From Lysobacter arvi (lineage in GTDB: Bacteria; Pseudomonadota; Gammaproteobacteria; Xanthomonadales; Xanthomonadaceae): 64,000 bases of DNA. The DNA lies in assembly GCA_031216755.1 (NCBI GenBank), contig JARUHG010000001.1, positions 1,240,001-1,304,000 on the forward strand. The letters are read 5' to 3'. Position 1 is the first letter of the stretch, and every line of letters starts with the position of its first letter. This document shows positions 39,161-49,091 of this stretch, piece after piece. Under the pieces are notes generated by a model. That model was given only the letters and a program-made list of their open reading frames with translations. It was not told the origin of the DNA and made no database searches. A program made the position numbers and the translations under genes.

Positions 39161-40256
39161 CGCGCTGCGCGGGAATGCGGGGCGTGACCTCGCCCACGTC
39201 GCCGCACTGCGCGCGGTGCCGCAGCGCCTGGTCCATCAGCACCAGCGCGACCATCGCTTCGCAGATCGGCGTGGCGCGAATGCCGACGCAGGGATCGTGG
39301 CGGCCGGTGGTGACCACTTCGACGACGTTGCCGTGCGTATCCAGACCGTCGATCGGCAGGCGCAGGCTGGAGGTCGGCTTGAAGGCCACCGAACACCGCA
39401 ACGGCTGCCCCGTGCTGATGCCGCCGAGGATGCCGCCGGCGTGATTGCTGGCGAAGCCCTGCGGCGTCATCGGGTCGCGATGCTCGGTGCCCTTCTGCGC
39501 GACGACGCCGAAGCCGTCGCCGATCTCCACGCCCTTCACCGCGTTGATGCTCATCAGCGCCGCGGCGAGTTCGCCGTCGAGCTTGCCGTAGATCGGCTCG
39601 CCCCAACCGGGCGGCACGTTCGTCGCGATCACGTCCACGCGCGCGCCGACCGAATCGCCCGACTTGCGCAGCGCGTCCATGTACAACTCCAGTTCCGTCA
39701 CCTGGCGGGTGTCGGGCCAGAAGAACGGGTTGTTCTCCACAACCGAGAGATCGACGCCGTGCGGCACGATCTCGCCGATCTGCGACAGCCAACCCTGCAC
39801 GCGCACGCCGAAACGGTCGGCCAGCCACTTCTTGGCGATGACGCCCGCCGCCACGCGCATCGTCGTCTCGCGCGCGGACGAACGCCCGCCACCGCGCGGA
39901 TCGCGGATGCCGTACTTCTGCCAGTACGTGTAGTCCGCGTGACCGGGCCGGAACTGCTCGGCGATCTTCGCGTAGTCCTTGCTGCGCTGGTCGGTGTTGC
40001 GGATCAGCAGCGCGATCGGCGTTCCCGTGGTAACGCCTTCGTACACGCCGCTGAGGATCTCGACCTCGTCGGCCTCGTGCCGTTGCGAGGTGTGGCGCGT
40101 GCGGCCGGTGGCGCGGCGTTCGAGATCGTGGCGGAAGTCCTCCGGCGCGATCGCGATGCCGGGCGGACACCCGTCGATGACGCAGCCAATGGCGGGGCCG
40201 TGGCTTTCGCCGAAGGTGGTGACGGTGAGCAGTTTGCCGAAGCTGTTGCTGGACAC
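39153..40256 (-). CDS. aroC: Chorismate synthase
   Basis: Last step of the shikimate pathway, FMN-dependent elimination giving chorismate (367 residues). The N-terminus [17 protein letters not shown] and the [11 protein letters not shown] block are diagnostic. It supplies the precursor used by the trp genes nearby. Full length. Confidence 0.98.
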   Translation of the reverse strand: MSSNSFGKLLTVTTFGESHGPAIGCVIDGCPPGIAIAPEDFRHDLERRATGRTRHTSQRHEADEVEILSGVYEGVTTGTPIALLIRNTDQRSKDYAKIAEQFRPGHADYTYWQKYGIRDPRGGGRSSARETTMRVAAGVIAKKWLADRFGVRVQGWLSQIGEIVPHGVDLSVVENNPFFWPDTRQVTELELYMDALRKSGDSVGARVDVIATNVPPGWGEPIYGKLDGELAAALMSINAVKGVEIGDGFGVVAQKGTEHRDPMTPQGFASNHAGGILGGISTGQPLRCSVAFKPTSSLRLPIDGLDTHGNVVEVVTTGRHDPCVGIRATPICEAMVALVLMDQALRHRAQCGDVGEVTPRIPAQRDG

Positions 40257-40395
40257 GGGGTGGCCTGTGCCGGAATCAGGCCTTCACTTTAGCAACGTGG
40301 ATTGGTTGCTGCTGGAACCAGCGATCCGGCCTTCGGGAGCGTTGCGAGTTCCGCGCGCCGGAGCGCACGCCGATGGCGGCAAATACAACCGAAGT

Positions 40396-40423
40396 CGTCA
40401 TCCCGGCGAACGCCGGGATGACG
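40396..40423. repeat. REP-like palindrome
   Basis: CGTCATCCCGGCG (40396-40408) and CGCCGGGATGACG (40411-40423) are perfect 13-base arms around AA, in the 200-base gap between prmB and aroC. Palindromes of this GTCAT...ATGAC type are dispersed in many Xanthomonadaceae genomes. It could also act as the prmB 3' end hairpin. Confidence 0.75.
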
Positions 40424-40456
40424 GTTGATCATTGCCGTCGGCCAGGCAAAAGAAGA

Positions 40457-41398
40457 TCAGCGGGCGTCCGCCAGCGCCTTGATCTTCGCGTGATGTTCGA
40501 CCAGATCCGCGCGTTCGACCACGAAGATGCCCATCTGGCCGACCTTGAACTCCACCCACGCCATCGGCAGTTCCGGCAGCAGTGCGACCAGCGCGTGCTC
40601 GGCTTCGCCGACCTCGCAGATCAGCAGCCCGTTCTCGGTCAGGTGGTCCGGCGCATCGCGCAGGATCTTCAGCGCCAGGTCCAGGCCGTCGTGGCCGGCG
40701 CGCAGGCCGAGTTCGGGCTCGTGCGAATACTCCTGCGGCAGCGCGTCGGTCTCGTCGTTGGTGACGTACGGCGGGTTGGTGACGATCAGGTCGTACACCT
40801 GGCCCTGCAACTGGTTGAACAGGTCCGACTTGCGCAGCGTGACGTTGTCGGCGTGCAGGCGTTGCTTGTTCTCCTGCGCGAGCGAGAGCGCGTCGTCGTT
40901 GATGTCCACGCCATCGACCTGCCAGTGCGGGTGGTAGTGCGCGGTCGCGATCGCGATGCAGCCCGACCCGGTGCACAGGTCGAGCACGCGTTCGACTTCG
41001 CGCCCGCCGAGCCAGGGCTCGTAGCCGTGCGGAATCAGCTCGGCGATCGGCGAACGCGGCACCAGTGCGCGGCGGTCGCTCTTGAAGCTCAGCCCCGCGA
41101 ACCACGCCTCGCCGGTGAGGTACGCGGCGGGGACGCGCTCGTCGATGCGGCGCTGGAACAGCGCGAGCACCTTCGCCTGCTCGGCCGCGGTCACCCGCGA
41201 GGCGCCGTAGACGGGACTCAGGTCGTGCGGCAGGTGCAGCGCGTGCAGCACCAGCTGCGTCGCCTCGTCCAGCGCGTTGTCGTAGCTGTGGCCGAAGGTG
41301 AGGCCGGCCTCGTTGAAGCGGCTGCCGCCATAACGGATCAGGTCGATGATCGAAACCTGTTCGAACTGGACATCGGTGGGGTTCGCGGAGCCGTTCAT
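40457..41398 (-). CDS. prmB: Ribosomal protein uL3 N5-glutamine methyltransferase
   Basis: Methylates a glutamine of ribosomal protein uL3 using S-adenosylmethionine (313 residues). SAM motif VLDLCTGSGCIAIA and the glutamine-binding NPPYV are present. PrmB is preferred over PrmC because aroC follows, as in E. coli, and because of the extended N-terminus (FGHSYDNALDEATQLVLHAL). The start at 41398 is preceded by AAAGG; another ATG lies 5 codons upstream. Confidence 0.92.
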   Translation of the reverse strand: MNGSANPTDVQFEQVSIIDLIRYGGSRFNEAGLTFGHSYDNALDEATQLVLHALHLPHDLSPVYGASRVTAAEQAKVLALFQRRIDERVPAAYLTGEAWFAGLSFKSDRRALVPRSPIAELIPHGYEPWLGGREVERVLDLCTGSGCIAIATAHYHPHWQVDGVDINDDALSLAQENKQRLHADNVTLRKSDLFNQLQGQVYDLIVTNPPYVTNDETDALPQEYSHEPELGLRAGHDGLDLALKILRDAPDHLTENGLLICEVGEAEHALVALLPELPMAWVEFKVGQMGIFVVERADLVEHHAKIKALADAR

Positions 41399-41424
41399 GG
41401 CGGGGCCTTTCAAAGGGGGCGAGG

Positions 41425-41451
41425 ATTATACGGGCGCCGGCCCGGTATCAT
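41425..41451. promoter_or_regulatory. Divergent promoter region, prmB and sco
   Basis: On the minus strand TATAAT (41425-41430) is a perfect -10 for prmB. On the plus strand TATCAT (41446-41451) is a possible -10 for the Sco gene. A GC-rich palindrome lies between; -35 elements are weak. Confidence 0.4.
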
Positions 41452-41488
41452 GCCCGCGCCCAGGTAGCGGGCGCGATTCGAAGCCGCC

Positions 41489-42142
41489 ATGTTCAACCGC
41501 ACCACGGTCACCGTCCTGATCGCCGCCCTGGCCGCCGCCCTCGGCCTGTGGGCCGCGCAGCACTATTTCGGCGCTTCGCAGCGCTCCTCGCTGCCGCAGA
41601 CCCGCGTCGTGCGGCTGTTCGAGCCCGCGCGGACGCTCCCGGCCTTCACCCTGCGCCAGTCCGACGGCACGCCGCTGGTGCCGGGCGAACTGAAGGGCCA
41701 CTGGACCCTGGTCTTCCTCGGCTTCACGCACTGCCCGGACGTCTGCCCGACCACACTGGCCGAAATGGCCAAGGCGCAGAAGCAGTGGGCCGCGCTGCCG
41801 GAAACCACGCGGCCGCGCGTGCTGTTCGTGTCGGTGGACCCCGAGCGCGACACGCCCGACCGCATCGGCGAATACGCCCACGCCTTCCACCGCGACACCC
41901 TCGCCGCGACCGCCGACATCCCCGCGCTGGAGCAGTTCGCCAAGTCGCTGAGCATGGTGTTCGCCAAGGTGCCGCCGCCGGAGGGCGTCCGCGCCGACCA
42001 GTACAGCGTCGACCACAGCGCGTCGATGGCCGTGCTCGATCCGCAGGGACGCATGGCCGGCATCGTGCAGCCGCCGTTCGATCCGGCCGCGATCGCCGCC
42101 GACATGATCGCCTTGACGGCAGGAGTGAGTGCGGAGAAGTGA
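41489..42142 (+). CDS. SCO1/SenC/PrrC family copper-binding protein
   Basis: Membrane-anchored thioredoxin-fold protein of the periplasm that helps load copper into cytochrome c oxidase (217 residues). There is an N-terminal helix at about 7-24. The copper ligands are CPDVC (Cys82, Cys86) and His176 in the SVDHSA block. No oxidase gene is adjacent in the window. Confidence 0.9.
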   Translation: MFNRTTVTVLIAALAAALGLWAAQHYFGASQRSSLPQTRVVRLFEPARTLPAFTLRQSDGTPLVPGELKGHWTLVFLGFTHCPDVCPTTLAEMAKAQKQWAALPETTRPRVLFVSVDPERDTPDRIGEYAHAFHRDTLAATADIPALEQFAKSLSMVFAKVPPPEGVRADQYSVDHSASMAVLDPQGRMAGIVQPPFDPAAIAADMIALTAGVSAEK

Positions 42143-42230
42143 GAAGTGAGTGAAAAGCACGCGTCTCCAACGCAGACCCTGTAACGTCCCGGTTTCCCAG
42201 CTCACTCCTCCCTCCTCGAACCTCACTCCT
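42121..42230. repeat. GAGTGAG-type inverted repeat around the sco 3' end
   Basis: AGGAGTGAG (42121-42129) is matched by two inverted copies CTCACTCCT (42201-42209 and 42222-42230), with further GTGAG units at 42139-42152. It overlaps the sco stop and fills the gap before psd, where no ribosome site for psd is obvious. Confidence 0.55.
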
Positions 42231-42235
42231 GCTTC

Positions 42236-43081
42236 ATGAGCCTAGTCACTTCCCTGACCTACGTCCTGCCGCACCGGTTGCTCTCGTCGATGGCGCGCGC
42301 GCTCGCGTATTCGGACAATCCGCGCCTGAAGCAGTGGCTGATCGATGCGGTGACGCGGCGCTTCGGCGTGAACCTGGCCGAAGCCGCGCAGCCCGATCCG
42401 ACGAAATACCCCACGTTCAATGCCTTCTTCACGCGCGCACTGAAGCCCGGCGCACGCGTGGCCGACGCGGATCCGCGTTCGCTGCTGATGCCGGCCGACG
42501 GCCACATCAGCCAGTGCGGGCCGATCGAGAACGGCCGCATCTTCCAGGCGAAGGGACAGTCGTTCACGGCGGCCGAACTCCTCGGCGACGACGCCGATGC
42601 GGCGCCCTTCAACGACGGCCTGTTCGCCACCGTGTACCTGTCGCCGCGCGACTACCATCGCGTCCACATGCCGTGGACCGGCCGACTGCGCGAGACCGTG
42701 CACGTGCCGGGTCGGCTGTTCAGCGTCGGCACCGCGGCGGTGGCGAACGTGCCGCGGCTGTTCGCGCGCAACGAGCGCCTGGTGTGCCACTTCGACACGG
42801 ATTTCGGCCCGATGGCGATGGTGATGGTCGGTGCGCTGCTGGTTTCCGGCGTGGAAACGGTGTGGAGCGGCGAGGAAATTCCCGCCTACGGCGACCGCAT
42901 CAACCGCAAGGACTGGCGCGCGGAGAACATCACCCTGGACCGCTTCGCCGAGATGGCGCGCTTCAACTACGGCTCCACCGTGATCGTGTTGCTGCCGCGT
43001 GGCGTCGCGACGCTCGATCCGTCGCTGCACGCCGAATCGCCGGTACGCTTGGGTCAGAAGCTGGCGACGCGCACGATCTGA
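42236..43081 (+). CDS. psd: Phosphatidylserine decarboxylase proenzyme
   Basis: Makes phosphatidylethanolamine at the inner membrane (281 residues). The self-cleavage site is GS in NYGSTVIVL (Ser247 becomes the pyruvoyl group); family members usually have LGST, so Tyr replaces the Leu. The PADG block ([11 protein letters not shown]) and the [11 protein letters not shown] active-site block are present. Confidence 0.95.
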   Translation: MSLVTSLTYVLPHRLLSSMARALAYSDNPRLKQWLIDAVTRRFGVNLAEAAQPDPTKYPTFNAFFTRALKPGARVADADPRSLLMPADGHISQCGPIENGRIFQAKGQSFTAAELLGDDADAAPFNDGLFATVYLSPRDYHRVHMPWTGRLRETVHVPGRLFSVGTAAVANVPRLFARNERLVCHFDTDFGPMAMVMVGALLVSGVETVWSGEEIPAYGDRINRKDWRAENITLDRFAEMARFNYGSTVIVLLPRGVATLDPSLHAESPVRLGQKLATRTI

Positions 43082-43104
43082 GTGCGTGCGCAGGTTCTGC
43101 TCGC

Positions 43105-43228
43105 GTGGCCCGGGTTCGCGGAGTGCGCCCGGGGATGTGGTCGACTCTGACGAAGGGGCGCGGCGCGGTCATCGCGGGTCACCATTGAATTGCCCCGCGG
43201 CGCGGTGCGCTACACGTGCCCGGGCCAC
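43105..43228. repeat. Terminal-inverted-repeat-like unit in the psd downstream gap
   Basis: GTGGCCCGGG (43105-43114) and CCCGGGCCAC (43219-43228) bracket 104 bases between convergent genes. No flanking target duplication is visible, so a mobile origin is uncertain. Confidence 0.3.
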
Positions 43229-43252
43229 AAACGCCAGGTTGCGAACCTTCGG

Positions 43253-43903
43253 CTACGAGTTGCGCGGCACCGACCGCGCCAAAGCCCACTGCGCGAGCCA
43301 GTAGCTCGCCAGCACCGCGAACGACGCCGCGGCGAACGGCGCCACGAAGCGGTCCCACGCCAGCAGCGCGTCGGAGAGCACGAAACACGCCCCGCCCCAC
43401 GCGCCGGCGATCGCCACGCCATCGCGCCGTCGCCACCACACGGCGAGCGCCTGCGCGGCCATCGCCGCGAGCACGACCACGTACACGATCACCGGCACGC
43501 GCAATTCACCGGGCAAGCCGGGCCACAGTTGCGACAGCACCACGCCGGCGACGAGCGCATACAGGGCGAACGGCCATCGCACGGCGAACAGCCGTTCCCG
43601 CGTGTGCAGCGCGACCAGGTAGGCGACGTGCGCCAGCAGGAAACTCGCCAGCCCCGGGACGAACGCGTCGACCGGCAGCATCAGGAACACGTCGCCCGCC
43701 GTGGACACGACGAGGCCGACCAGCACCCATCGTCGATAACGAGGCCATGCCGACGGCGTGCGCCAGACCGACCATGCGATCAGCAGCGTCGTCAGCGGCT
43801 TGAAGCACCAGTGCAGCCACGGCATCTGCGGCCAGTACGCGCCGGCGATCGCAAGCGCCGCGCTGACGATCACCAGGACCGCGAGCTTCGCCTGCCCGCG
43901 CAT
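43253..43903 (-). CDS. YhhN/TMEM86-type lysoplasmalogenase-like membrane protein
   Basis: Encodes 216 residues with about seven hydrophobic helices and the family pattern KPLTTLLI, STAGDVFLMLP and VLSDALLAWDRF. Related proteins hydrolyse the vinyl-ether bond of lysoplasmalogens; substrate here is unknown. The ATG at 43903 shares one base with the stop of the preceding gene (TGATG), so I prefer it over an ATG 8 codons upstream. Confidence 0.78.
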   Translation of the reverse strand: MRGQAKLAVLVIVSAALAIAGAYWPQMPWLHWCFKPLTTLLIAWSVWRTPSAWPRYRRWVLVGLVVSTAGDVFLMLPVDAFVPGLASFLLAHVAYLVALHTRERLFAVRWPFALYALVAGVVLSQLWPGLPGELRVPVIVYVVVLAAMAAQALAVWWRRRDGVAIAGAWGGACFVLSDALLAWDRFVAPFAAASFAVLASYWLAQWALARSVPRNS

Positions 43904-44550
43904 CACAGCGCGAGGCGGCGTTGCCATTGCAGCGGCACGTGGATGCGCTTGGCCCAGTCGCCGTCCCAGTTCACCGCCAGCCCGGCCAGACGCAACGCGT
44001 CGGCGATGCGGTGGCCGACCGCGAGCGCCGGCGTTTCACCGGCCTCGGTCGCGCCATAGTTCAGCCACAGGCCGCCGCCCTCCACGGCGCACTCGGTGTC
44101 CTGCATGTGGAAGAAGGCGTAGCCCTGCACGGGCATGCCGCGCTCGCGCACGGCGTCGATCTCGTCGCCGATTTCCGCCACGCCGCAGGTGCCGCAGCAG
44201 GTGAAGTTCTGCCGGCACACCACGCCCTGCGTTTCGAGTGCGGCAAACGCCTGCTCGAGGCGATCGTGGTCGGTCGTCTCGGGCCAGCCCGCCGACTCGT
44301 GGCGATAGGCCTCGGTTTCGTCGTCGAGGATGCGCCGCGCGTGCGCGCGCAGCACGTCTTCGCCGTGCGGCTGCAGTTCCAGCACTTCCAGCGCGTTGTC
44401 GATGATGGAGTCCGCGTCGACGAATCCGCCGCGCAGGTCGCGGGCGATGTAGCCGCGCAGTTCGTCCAGTTGTTCGTCCAGCGATGGCGCGCCGTGGGAC
44501 GGTCGCGCCTCACTCCGCCGGAACAGCCCCACGAGCTTTTTCCAGACCAT
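43903..44550 (-). CDS. DUF6891-like protein
   Basis: Encodes 215 residues, soluble. It has a conserved-looking core CCGTCG, GYAFFHMQDTE and LWLNYGA, resembling DUF6891 proteins. The Cys-rich CCGTC could bind metal. Translationally coupled to the lysoplasmalogenase-like gene by a TGATG junction. Function unknown. Confidence 0.6.
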   Translation of the reverse strand: MVWKKLVGLFRRSEARPSHGAPSLDEQLDELRGYIARDLRGGFVDADSIIDNALEVLELQPHGEDVLRAHARRILDDETEAYRHESAGWPETTDHDRLEQAFAALETQGVVCRQNFTCCGTCGVAEIGDEIDAVRERGMPVQGYAFFHMQDTECAVEGGGLWLNYGATEAGETPALAVGHRIADALRLAGLAVNWDGDWAKRIHVPLQWQRRLAL

Positions 44551-44607
44551 CCCCCGCCCCCTGCGTCCCTGTGGTGGGCGCCAGCATGGAGGGTCCGGCG
44601 GCGGGAC

Positions 44608-46164
44608 TCAACCGTTGCAGGCTTCGAGCTTGAGCTTCTGCCCGGGCCTGATCGCGAACCGCGGCGCCTTGAGCTTGTTCGCCTTGGCCAGATCGCCGGT
44701 GTCGCACTGGAACTTCTGCGCGATGCCGGTGAGGGTCTCGCCGCGCTTGACGGTGTAGGTCGAAGGCTTGGACGGCCGCGACGGCTTGCTGCGGCTGGGA
44801 GTCGCGATGACGGCCGCGCTGCCCACGCCGGCGCTTTCGGTCTCGTACACGGCGTCCTCGGCCTGCACGGGCGTGACCGGGCCGGTGCGCACGATCGCGG
44901 TGGACGCATCGCTCATCACCAGCGTGCGCGCCAGTTCGGCGCGCTGGCCCTGCGTGCAGTAGCGACCGTACAGGCCGGCGATCTTGGTGGTGGCCGCGAG
45001 CGTGGTGCCCGCGGGCAGGTACTGGTCGGCCTGGTAACGCGGATTGAGGTTGCGCAGCGCGCGCATGAAGCCTTCGCGCGTGCCGCCGTTGCCCAGGCAG
45101 ATGGTGAGTTCGTAGATGGAACTGGGCTTCACCAGCCGCAGCGACGCCGGGCGCGCGTCGACGCGCGGCATCGTCAGGCCGTACTCCTTCGGATGCAGGA
45201 ACAGCCACGCCGCGGCGATCACCATCGGCACGTAGTCGCGGGTTTCGGCGGGGAACTGGTTGTAGACCGATTCGTCCCAGAAGTTGCCGCCACCGGAACT
45301 GTTGTACACGCGCTGCGCGCGGCCTTCGCCGCCGTTGTACGCGGCCAGCGACAGCTCGATGCTGCGGTTGAGCGTGCCCAGCCGCTCGTTGAAATACTCC
45401 GCCGCCGCGGAGGCGGACGCGCGTGCGTCGTAACGCGTGTCGAAACCGGTGCCGTCGTCGCCCAGGCCGAAGCGGCGGCCGGTGGCGTACATGAACTGCA
45501 TCGGCCCGGCCGCGCCGGCGCGCGAGGTCGAGTGCACGCGGCCGTTGGACTCCTTGGCCATCACGCCGAACAGCAGCGCCTCCGGCAGGCCGGCGCGCTG
45601 GAACTGCGGCCACATGATCTGGCGCAGGTACTGGTAGTTCTCGAAGCTGTCCATCAGCGACGGACGCATGTCCGTCAGCCAGCGGCGGATCCCCGCCTGC
45701 ACCGCGGGGTTGTACTGGACCATCTTCACGAACTGCTGCCCGTCGGCGCTGAGCAGCGCGGCCGCACGCGCCGCTTCGGGCACGTCGGCGGTGATGCTGC
45801 CGGCGCCGCCGTCCTCGTCGTTGTCCTCCGGGACCTCGTCGCCGGAAGCCAGGTCGGCGTTCTGCTTCAGCAGGCGCTTGTAGGCGGCGAGCATGGTCGT
45901 GGGCGAGCAGCCCTTCTGCTTCACGCAGGCGGCCATCACGTCTTCCATGTCCTCCAGCGCGCCATCGACCTGGGTGCGACCGGCCGGATCGGCATTGCCG
46001 ATCTTCACCAGTCCCGCGCGGTAGCGGGCCTCGGCGGCCTGCATGCGCGTGTTGAGCGCGGCCACTGCGGCTTCGTCGCGCTTGGAAAGTGCGTGCGCCT
46101 GCGGCATCGCGGCGAGGAGCGCCAACGCGAGCAGCGCGGCGGAAGAACGGGCGATCACGAGCAT
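44608..46164 (-). CDS. MltD-like lytic murein transglycosylase with LysM
   Basis: Periplasmic peptidoglycan cleavage enzyme (518 residues). A signal peptide at 1-25 ends AHA. A helical region with an acidic patch (EVPEDNDEDGG) precedes the SLT domain: catalytic Glu in MAKESNGR, then AAGPMQFM and AAYNGGEGR. A C-terminal LysM (TYTVKRGETLTGIAQKF) follows. The start at 46164 is fixed by the signal peptide; the frame stays open far upstream. Confidence 0.88.
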   Translation of the reverse strand: MLVIARSSAALLALALLAAMPQAHALSKRDEAAVAALNTRMQAAEARYRAGLVKIGNADPAGRTQVDGALEDMEDVMAACVKQKGCSPTTMLAAYKRLLKQNADLASGDEVPEDNDEDGGAGSITADVPEAARAAALLSADGQQFVKMVQYNPAVQAGIRRWLTDMRPSLMDSFENYQYLRQIMWPQFQRAGLPEALLFGVMAKESNGRVHSTSRAGAAGPMQFMYATGRRFGLGDDGTGFDTRYDARASASAAAEYFNERLGTLNRSIELSLAAYNGGEGRAQRVYNSSGGGNFWDESVYNQFPAETRDYVPMVIAAAWLFLHPKEYGLTMPRVDARPASLRLVKPSSIYELTICLGNGGTREGFMRALRNLNPRYQADQYLPAGTTLAATTKIAGLYGRYCTQGQRAELARTLVMSDASTAIVRTGPVTPVQAEDAVYETESAGVGSAAVIATPSRSKPSRPSKPSTYTVKRGETLTGIAQKFQCDTGDLAKANKLKAPRFAIRPGQKLKLEACNG

Positions 46165-46366
46165 GGACAGCGCGGTGCGTGGAAGCGGGGGCAACGCAGG
46201 GTATCCGCCCGCGAGCAAGCGCGACAAGCCGGATTCGTCCGATTTCGCGCAGCACGTCCCGCTGAACGGCCGATGCGGCCGCGATTCCGCAAGATTCGCA
46301 AGATGAACACGACCGGCCGCCGCCGCGCCTAGAATCGCCGCACCGCGCCCGCTTCCTGAGATCACC

Positions 46367-47896
46367 ATGGACCCGATCCTGCTTGGCAAAGCCGTCTCCA
46401 CGCCGCAATCGCTGCCGGAAACGCACGGCCACGTGTTCCTGCAGCCGAAGTTCGGCAACCGCCACGGCCTGGTCGCGGGTGCCACCGGCACCGGCAAGAC
46501 GGTGACGCTGATGACGCTGGCCGAAGGGTTCTCGCGCCTGGGCGTGCCGGTATTCCTGGCCGACGTGAAGGGCGACGTCGCCGGACTCGCCGTGGCCGGC
46601 GCCTCGAACGAGAAGCTGCAGTCGCGCGTCGCCGAGATCGGCTTGGCCGGCTACGCGAACGAGGCCAATCCGGTCGTGTTCTGGGACCTGTTCGGGAAGC
46701 TGGGCCATCCCGTGCGCACCACCGTCAGCGAGATGGGCCCGACCCTGCTCTCGCGCGTGCTCGAACTCAACGACACGCAGTCCGGCGTGCTCGACATCGT
46801 CTTCAAACTGGCCGACGACCGCGGGCTGTTGCTGCTCGACCTGGAGGACCTGCGCGCGCTGCTCGGGCTGGTCGCGGCGGAACGCAAGGACATCTCGACC
46901 AGCTACGGCCTGGTCAGCGCACAATCGATCGGCGCGATCCAGCGCGCCCTGCTGCGCCTGGAACAGGAAGGCGGCGAGCTGTTCTTCGGCGAACCCGCGC
47001 TGGAACTCACGGACCTGGTGCGCACCACGCCCGACGGCCGCGGCGTGGTGAACGTCCTCGCGTCCGAGCAACTGGTACTCAAGCCGCGCCTGTACTCGAG
47101 TTTCCTGCTGTGGCTGCTGTCGGAACTGTTCGAGACGCTGCCCGAAGTCGGCGATCTGGACAAACCCCGGCTCGTGTTCGTCTTCGACGAGGCGCACCTG
47201 CTGTTCGACGACGCACCGCCGGCGCTGCAGCAGCGCGTCGAGCAGGTCGTGCGGCTGATCCGCTCCAAGGGCGTGGGCGTGTACTTCTGCTCGCAATTCC
47301 CGGACGACGTGCCCGACGACATCCTGGGCCAGCTCGGCAACCGCGTGCAGCACGCGTTGCGCGCGTTCACGCCGCGCGACCAGAAGGCGGTGAAGACCGC
47401 GGCGGAAACCTTCGTGCCCAATCCCGCGCTCGACGTAGCCAGGACGATCTCGCAACTGGGCACCGGCGAGGCGCTGGTGTCCACGCTGCAGGACAAGGGC
47501 GTGCCGATGCCGGTGGAGAAGACGCTGATCGCGCCGCCGCGCTGCCGCATGGGCGCGATCACCGAGGCCGAACGCCTGCAGGTGCGCGCTGCCAGCCCGG
47601 TCGGCCACAAGTACGACCAGCGCGTGGACCGCGAATCGGCCGCCGAGATGCTCGCCGCGCGCGCCGACGCCACGACGCAGCAGGCCAAGGCGCCGCCGGC
47701 GCGCTCGCGTGCGCAGGACGACGCCGAGGACAGCGGTTTCGGGCAGGCCGTCAAGGACGCGGTGTTCGGCACGAAGCGTCGCCAGGGCATGGTCGAAACC
47801 ATGGCGAAGCAGACGGCGCGCACCGTGGGCAACCGCATCGGTCAACAGATCGTTCGCGGCCTGCTTGGCAGCATCTTCGGCGGATCGAAGCGTTGA
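46367..47896 (+). CDS. HerA-like ATPase, DUF853/YjgR family
   Basis: Encodes 509 residues. Walker A GATGTGKT is near residue 38, Walker B LVFVFDEAHLLF near 270, and a conserved C-terminal Gly-rich segment follows. The family (E. coli YjgR) is related to HerA/FtsK-type helicases but its role is unsettled. A TAGAAT -10-like element lies at 46330-46335, 31 bases before the ATG. Confidence 0.9.
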   Translation: MDPILLGKAVSTPQSLPETHGHVFLQPKFGNRHGLVAGATGTGKTVTLMTLAEGFSRLGVPVFLADVKGDVAGLAVAGASNEKLQSRVAEIGLAGYANEANPVVFWDLFGKLGHPVRTTVSEMGPTLLSRVLELNDTQSGVLDIVFKLADDRGLLLLDLEDLRALLGLVAAERKDISTSYGLVSAQSIGAIQRALLRLEQEGGELFFGEPALELTDLVRTTPDGRGVVNVLASEQLVLKPRLYSSFLLWLLSELFETLPEVGDLDKPRLVFVFDEAHLLFDDAPPALQQRVEQVVRLIRSKGVGVYFCSQFPDDVPDDILGQLGNRVQHALRAFTPRDQKAVKTAAETFVPNPALDVARTISQLGTGEALVSTLQDKGVPMPVEKTLIAPPRCRMGAITEAERLQVRAASPVGHKYDQRVDRESAAEMLAARADATTQQAKAPPARSRAQDDAEDSGFGQAVKDAVFGTKRRQGMVETMAKQTARTVGNRIGQQIVRGLLGSIFGGSKR

Positions 47897-47937
47897 TCGC
47901 GCCGACGCCTTCCCCTTTCCCCCGCAAGGAGCTTGCG

Positions 47938-48444
47938 ATGTCGAAGTACGTAACGAACGCCCGGGTCCTCCTGCTCGCCGCGCTGGTCGGCGCAGCGGCG
48001 TCGGCCTGCAAGCCGCAGGCGCCGACGACGGAAACCTCCACGCCGGCTGCAAAGGCGGACGCCGCGACGCCCGGCGATGCGCCCGCGGCCGACGCGCGCC
48101 CGGCCGCGCCGGGCGCGCCGTTCGACGTGAAGGCGTTCGCCGGCACGTTCAACGGCACCCTGCCCTGCGCCGATTGCCCCGGCATCGATACGCGCGTCGT
48201 GCTCGCCGCCGACGGCACCTACACGATCACGGAGTCCTATCGGGAACGTTCGGCGCCGGAACTCACGGGCGACGGCACCTGGACGGTGGAAGACGATCAC
48301 CAGCGCCTGCGCCTGGACCCGAACAGCAAGTCCGACGACGATCGCCTGTTCGCGATCCTCTCGCAGGACGAGATCCGGCAACTCGACAGGGAAGGCAAGC
48401 CGATCGAAAGCGCACTTCCGTACAACCTGACGCGTTCGCGCTAA
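47938..48444 (+). CDS. NlpE-like lipoprotein
   Basis: Encodes 168 residues. A lipobox ASAC places lipidation at Cys24. An Ala/Pro-rich linker follows, then the NlpE N-terminal barrel-type domain (FNGTLPCADCPGIDT, TYTITESY). The CADC pair matches the CxxC of E. coli NlpE, which links surface sensing and copper stress to the Cpx system. It has only the N-terminal domain. AAGGAG precedes the start by 8 bases. No Cpx genes are nearby. Confidence 0.82.
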   Translation: MSKYVTNARVLLLAALVGAAASACKPQAPTTETSTPAAKADAATPGDAPAADARPAAPGAPFDVKAFAGTFNGTLPCADCPGIDTRVVLAADGTYTITESYRERSAPELTGDGTWTVEDDHQRLRLDPNSKSDDDRLFAILSQDEIRQLDREGKPIESALPYNLTRSR

Positions 48445-48555
48445 GGCACGTTGTCGCCCGGGTCGGCGAAGCGCGGTCCGGGCCCGCCACGACCGCTGAT
48501 AACCCCGGGGTCGCTTCGTTCACCCGGACTGCAAGAGCATCAGGAAACATCACGC

Positions 48556-49068
48556 ATGGGCCGCTGGCGTCCGCCTCCCGAAAAAAGCACCGCACTGATC
48601 ACGCGTGCGGGCCACGAGCGCCTCAAGGCCGAGCTCGACGAACTGTGGCGCGTGAAGCGGCCGGAGGTGGTCAAGGCGCTCGCTGCGGCGGCGGCCGAAG
48701 GCGACCGCTCGGAAAATGCCGAATACACGTATCGCAAGAAGCAGCTGGGCGAGATCGACCGGCGCGTGCGCTATCTCTCCAAGCGCGTGCCGGCGCTGCG
48801 CGTCGTGGATACCGTGCCGAGCGATCCGGAGGCGGTGTTCTTCGGCGCGCGCGTGGAGATCGAGAACGTCGCTACCGGCGAGACGCAGCGCTACCGCATC
48901 GTCGGCCCCGACGAGACCGATGCGAAGACCGGCGCGATCAGCATCGATTCGCCGCTGGCACGCGCGATGTTGAAGAAGCGCCTCGACGACGAGTTCGAGG
49001 CGATGCTGCCGGGCGGCGTGGCGCGCTTCGTGATTGCCGAGGTCGCCTACGACGACGGCACCGGCTGA
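48556..49068 (+). CDS. greB: Transcription elongation factor GreB
   Basis: Rescues backtracked RNA polymerase by stimulating transcript cleavage (170 residues). The N-terminal coiled coil carries the tip acidic residues in GDRSENAEY, and the C-terminal FKBP-like domain contains the [10 protein letters not shown] block. GreB is favoured over GreA by the basic N-terminus and the [10 protein letters not shown] region. The start follows AGGAAAC; an in-frame ATG at 48451 lies just after the lipoprotein stop and lacks homology. Confidence 0.92.
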   Translation: MGRWRPPPEKSTALITRAGHERLKAELDELWRVKRPEVVKALAAAAAEGDRSENAEYTYRKKQLGEIDRRVRYLSKRVPALRVVDTVPSDPEAVFFGARVEIENVATGETQRYRIVGPDETDAKTGAISIDSPLARAMLKKRLDDEFEAMLPGGVARFVIAEVAYDDGTG

Positions 49069-49091
49069 CGTCTTGATGCTGCGCGAGCCGT

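Noticed and set aside
44510-48052. 1180-codon minus-strand frame across several genes
   Set aside because: Runs antisense through the HerA-like ATPase gene and out of frame through the transglycosylase gene; both have clear catalytic motifs.
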